DNA of 44,000 nt from Neocallimastix lanati (nom. inval.) (Eukaryota; Neocallimastigomycota; Neocallimastigomycetes; Neocallimastigales; Neocallimastigaceae), in contig JACVTC010000043.1 in the NCBI GenBank assembly GCA_016946835.1, positions 783,501 to 827,500 on the forward strand. Reading direction: 5' to 3'. Each line of letters begins with the position of its first letter. Positions within the stretch are counted from its first letter, which is position 1. Of this stretch, positions 41,332 through 44,000 are shown one piece after another. The notes beneath the pieces were generated by a model that searched no databases, was not told where the DNA came from, and was given only the letters and a program-made list of their open reading frames with translations. Both the position numbers and the translations under genes were made by a program.

Positions 41332-44000
41332 TCAATAACACTTTTAATAATAATAATAATATTGATAACACCTTTAATAATAACAATAATTATAATAATA
41401 TTAATAATAATAATTTTATTAAAGAAAATAAAGAGAATTATAATTATAATAATAATTTTGAATATATTAATAATTTAAATAATTTGGATCAAAATAATTT
41501 AAATAAAAATTTAATTTATCCGGATCAATATATTAATAATAATATTAATCAATATAATTTAAACCCAAATAATAAATTAAATTTTCAAAACGACCAATAT
41601 AAAAATATAAATGAAAATTTTTATTATTTGCCTTTAAATTATAAGGTCAATCGACCATTTCAAATGTTGAATCCGGCCATTGACCCAAATTATTATATTC
41701 AAAATGAAAATTATAATAATTCTCTAAATGAATATAATAAAAATATTTTAAATAATTTTTATAATAATTACTCATTAAAAAACAATTTAAATAATAATTT
41801 AAATAATTTAAATGTTTTAAATAATAATTCCAATAATAATTTAAACATCAATTCAAATGTTGATTCAATTGATAAAATAAACAACAATTTAACAAATAAT
41901 TATTTTTCAAAAAACAATTTAAAAAATGTTAATGATGGAAACATTGTAAGTAATTTGGATAAGGTAGGCATTATTAAAAATAATAATTTACATAATTTAA
42001 ACAATGAAAATTATAATTATTTAAATGAACATAATCCTAATATTAATAATGGAAATATAAACAAACAAAAATTACAAAATGTAAACAAAGACAACATCAA
42101 AAATAATAACATTATAAATTATCAGAATAACAATAACAATGATATAAATATTAATTTAAATAATAATTTAAACAAAATTAATGTCAATGACAATGAAATT
42201 AATAATTCTAATTCAAATTTATATCATCAAAATGAAATTCATAACAATTCTGATCAAAATTTAAATTTAAAAATAAATAATGATAAAAATAATATAATAA
42301 TAAATAATAAAAATAACAATAACACAAATAATAAAATTAATAATGAATTTTATAAAAATAATGAAATTAATAATTTAAATAATTTTAAAATTAAAAATAA
42401 AAGAAAAAGAAAAATAATCAATTCAAATTTAAATTCTAATTCAAATAGTAAGAAATTAAAATCATTTAATATTAATGATATAATTGAAAGTTTGTCTGTG
42501 GTAGAATGTAAGCCTTTAGAACCTATCAATTTTAAAGATATTTATAATAAAGAAGATAAAGATGAATGGATAGATGCCGTCAACAATGAGTTAAACAGCA
42601 TGAAAAATTTAAATGTTTTTACAATATTAAAAGGTGTTCCTAAGGGAATAAATATTGTTACACCTAAATGGGTTTTCAAATATAAATATGATGACAAAGG
42701 TAATATTATTAAAAGAAAAGCAAGACTAGTTGCTAGAGGGTTCACACAACAAGAAGGTATTGATTATAAAGAAACGTTCTCACCAACACTCAGACAAAAT
42801 TCATTAAGAATTCTCACAGCAATTGCAGCAATTAATAATTATGACATATATCAAATTGATATAAAGACTGCATATTTAAATGCGAAATTAGATGAGAATA
42901 TTTATATGTATGCACCAGAAGGTCACGAAATGTATAGAAAAGGTATTCTCAAAATAAATAAAGCCTTATATGGGTTAAAACAATCAAGTCGAATGTGGAA
43001 TGAGGAATTAAATAATACATTAAAAGAATTAAATTTTACTAGATTAATAAGTGAGCCATGTTTATACGTAAAAAAGAATAAATATAATAATATAATATGT
43101 TTATTAGGTGTATATGTTGATGATATTTTAATCACCGGTACTCATATAGAAATTAAAAAGGTAAAAGAATCAATTCAAAATAAATATAAATTAAATGACT
43201 TAGGTCAAGCTAATTTCATTATAGGTATAAAAATTGTAAAATGTAATGATGGATATATTATTCATCAGAAAAGATTTCTAAATGAAATCTTAGAGCGATT
43301 CAATGCAAATAATTTAAGACCTGCTAATAATACTATTCCAAATGAAATAAAAGAACTCAGGAATAAGAAATTTAACTCAACAACTTACAAACAAGCGATC
43401 GGCAGTCTACTATATCTTGCAATAAATACAAGACCAGATATATTATTTTCGGTTAGTAAAGCTGCAAGTAAAAATGAAAATCCTAGTTATGAAGATTGGA
43501 ACAATGTTTTAAAAATATTTAAGTATTTAAAAGGTAATCCAAATTATGGTATTAAATATACTAGAAATAATAATAAATTGAAAATATATGTAGATGCAGA
43601 TTTTGCTGGTGATAAAGAAACCAGAAAATCAACTTCTGGACATGTAGTTTTTATAGGAAGCGGACCTACAAGTTGGTTTTCAAAATTACAACACTGTATA
43701 TCTTTATCTACCGCCGAGAGTGAATATTATAGTTTAGTGGAATGCGCAAAAGAATGCTTATGGTATAAAAATTTATTTAAAGAATTAAATTTAAATTATA
43801 AAGATATAATAATTAATATTGATAATCAAGCTACTATATTTAATGCTAAAAATGAAACTACAAATCCTAGATCAAGACATATAGATCTTAGATATCATAA
43901 AGTAAAAGAACTAGTTAAAAATAATACAATAAAACTTGAATATATTAAATCCGAAAATAATTTAGCTGATGGTTTTACCAAATATTTGAATGGTTCCTTA
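39744..44000 (+). CDS. pol: Copia pol polyprotein (protease, integrase, RT, RNase H), 3'-incomplete
   Basis: Open in the +1 frame relative to gag from 39744 (after a TGA) to the window end, about 1,400 codons, with no stop met. Protease: LDSGAS at about 39873. Integrase zinc finger: HRRLGH and CKVC (about 40314-40400). Integrase core: HMDTVYS, KTDNGTEY, NGKAERF. A linker of about 390 Asn-rich residues (41244-42400) precedes reverse transcriptase (PKWVFKYKYD, ARLVARGFTQ, QIDIKTAYLN, YVDD at about 43113). RNase H follows: YVDADFAGD, STAESEYY, RSRHIDLRYH. All catalytic residues seen are intact. There is no ATG near the start, so expression as a gag-pol fusion by +1 frameshifting is expected. The end of RNase H, any stop and the 3' LTR lie beyond 44000. 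Confidence 0.92.
39788..39794 (+). promoter_or_regulatory. Candidate +1 ribosomal frameshift site CTTAGAT
   Basis: The last gag codons are CTT AGA then TAA. Slipping one base forward at CTT (to TTA) gives GAT AAA and pol. Yeast Ty1 uses CTTAGGC for +1 shifting. Here the heptamer differs at two positions, and the gag stop directly follows, which could add a pause. Sequence and position fit, but no experiment is at hand. Confidence 0.55.
41244..41334 (+). repeat. (AAT)n array inside pol linker
   Basis: About 27 AAT units, broken once by ATT, encode poly-Asn between integrase and reverse transcriptase in the pol frame, and further AAT-rich text follows. Length is a multiple of three, so expansion keeps pol open. 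Confidence 0.9.

Larger units (their letters stand above)
38263..44000 (+). mobile_element. Ty1/copia-type LTR retrotransposon, 3' end beyond the window
   Basis: Order of parts: candidate LTR, leader, gag with a zinc knuckle, then protease, integrase, reverse transcriptase and RNase H in one frame. Integrase before reverse transcriptase is diagnostic of Ty1/copia (Pseudoviridae-like). The reading frames are intact to the window end, so the copy looks young. It is inserted in the compound satellite. The 3' LTR and target-site duplicate are not in the window. Confidence 0.93.

Noticed and set aside
40360-41478. ORFs of 143 and 224 residues on the plus strand
   Set aside because: They lie in another frame of the copia pol gene, whose motifs are in the +1 frame.

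Overview
The window is about 85% A+T by eye and looks like a nuclear contig of a very AT-rich fungus, most plausibly an anaerobic gut fungus (Neocallimastigomycota). This is inferred from long poly-A/T and (AAT)n tracts, Asn-rich coding stretches, GTAAGT-type introns, a KIN4-type fungal kinase, a Sel1-repeat protein, ABCA transporters, ankyrin-repeat debris and a copia retroelement. No marker gene settles the lineage, and another AT-rich lower eukaryote such as a dictyostelid is not strictly excluded.

Layout. 1-1.8 kb: a decayed ankyrin-repeat gene, then a roughly 600-bp ATT microsatellite inside a doubtful poly-Asn reading frame. 4.66-7.42 kb (minus): a four-exon KIN4-like Ser/Thr kinase of 810 residues with an acidic repeated tail. 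10.05-10.41 kb: a compound satellite. 11.95-13.9 kb (minus): a wrecked ABCA transporter half whose 3' end is duplicated in tandem. 14.1-14.9 kb: an unidentified decayed gene. 16.9-17.2 kb: a heptanucleotide satellite. 18.53-18.93 kb: an isolated GC-rich island without an ORF, best read as a truncated LTR element with a tRNA-primer-like site. 23.3-25.5 kb (plus): a two-exon Sel1-repeat protein of 642 residues. 28.9-35.06 kb (minus): a full-length ABCA transporter with four recognisable exons but no resolved start codon. 37.5-38.26 kb: a TTTTA compound satellite interrupted by a Ty1/copia element (38.26 kb to beyond the window end). The element has a candidate 5' LTR, gag, and an open pol in the +1 frame.

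How it fits together. Four protein genes look functional or nearly so: the kinase, the Sel1 protein, the ABCA transporter and the copia gag-pol. They form no operon-like pathway. Gene density is low and the spaces hold microsatellites, minisatellites and gene debris, so the region is best seen as repeat-rich accessory sequence with at least three decayed genes. The most checkable novel points are the candidate +1 frameshift site touching the gag stop, the GC-rich island, the degenerate ATP-binding sites of the ABCA transporter and the copia insertion inside a satellite monomer.
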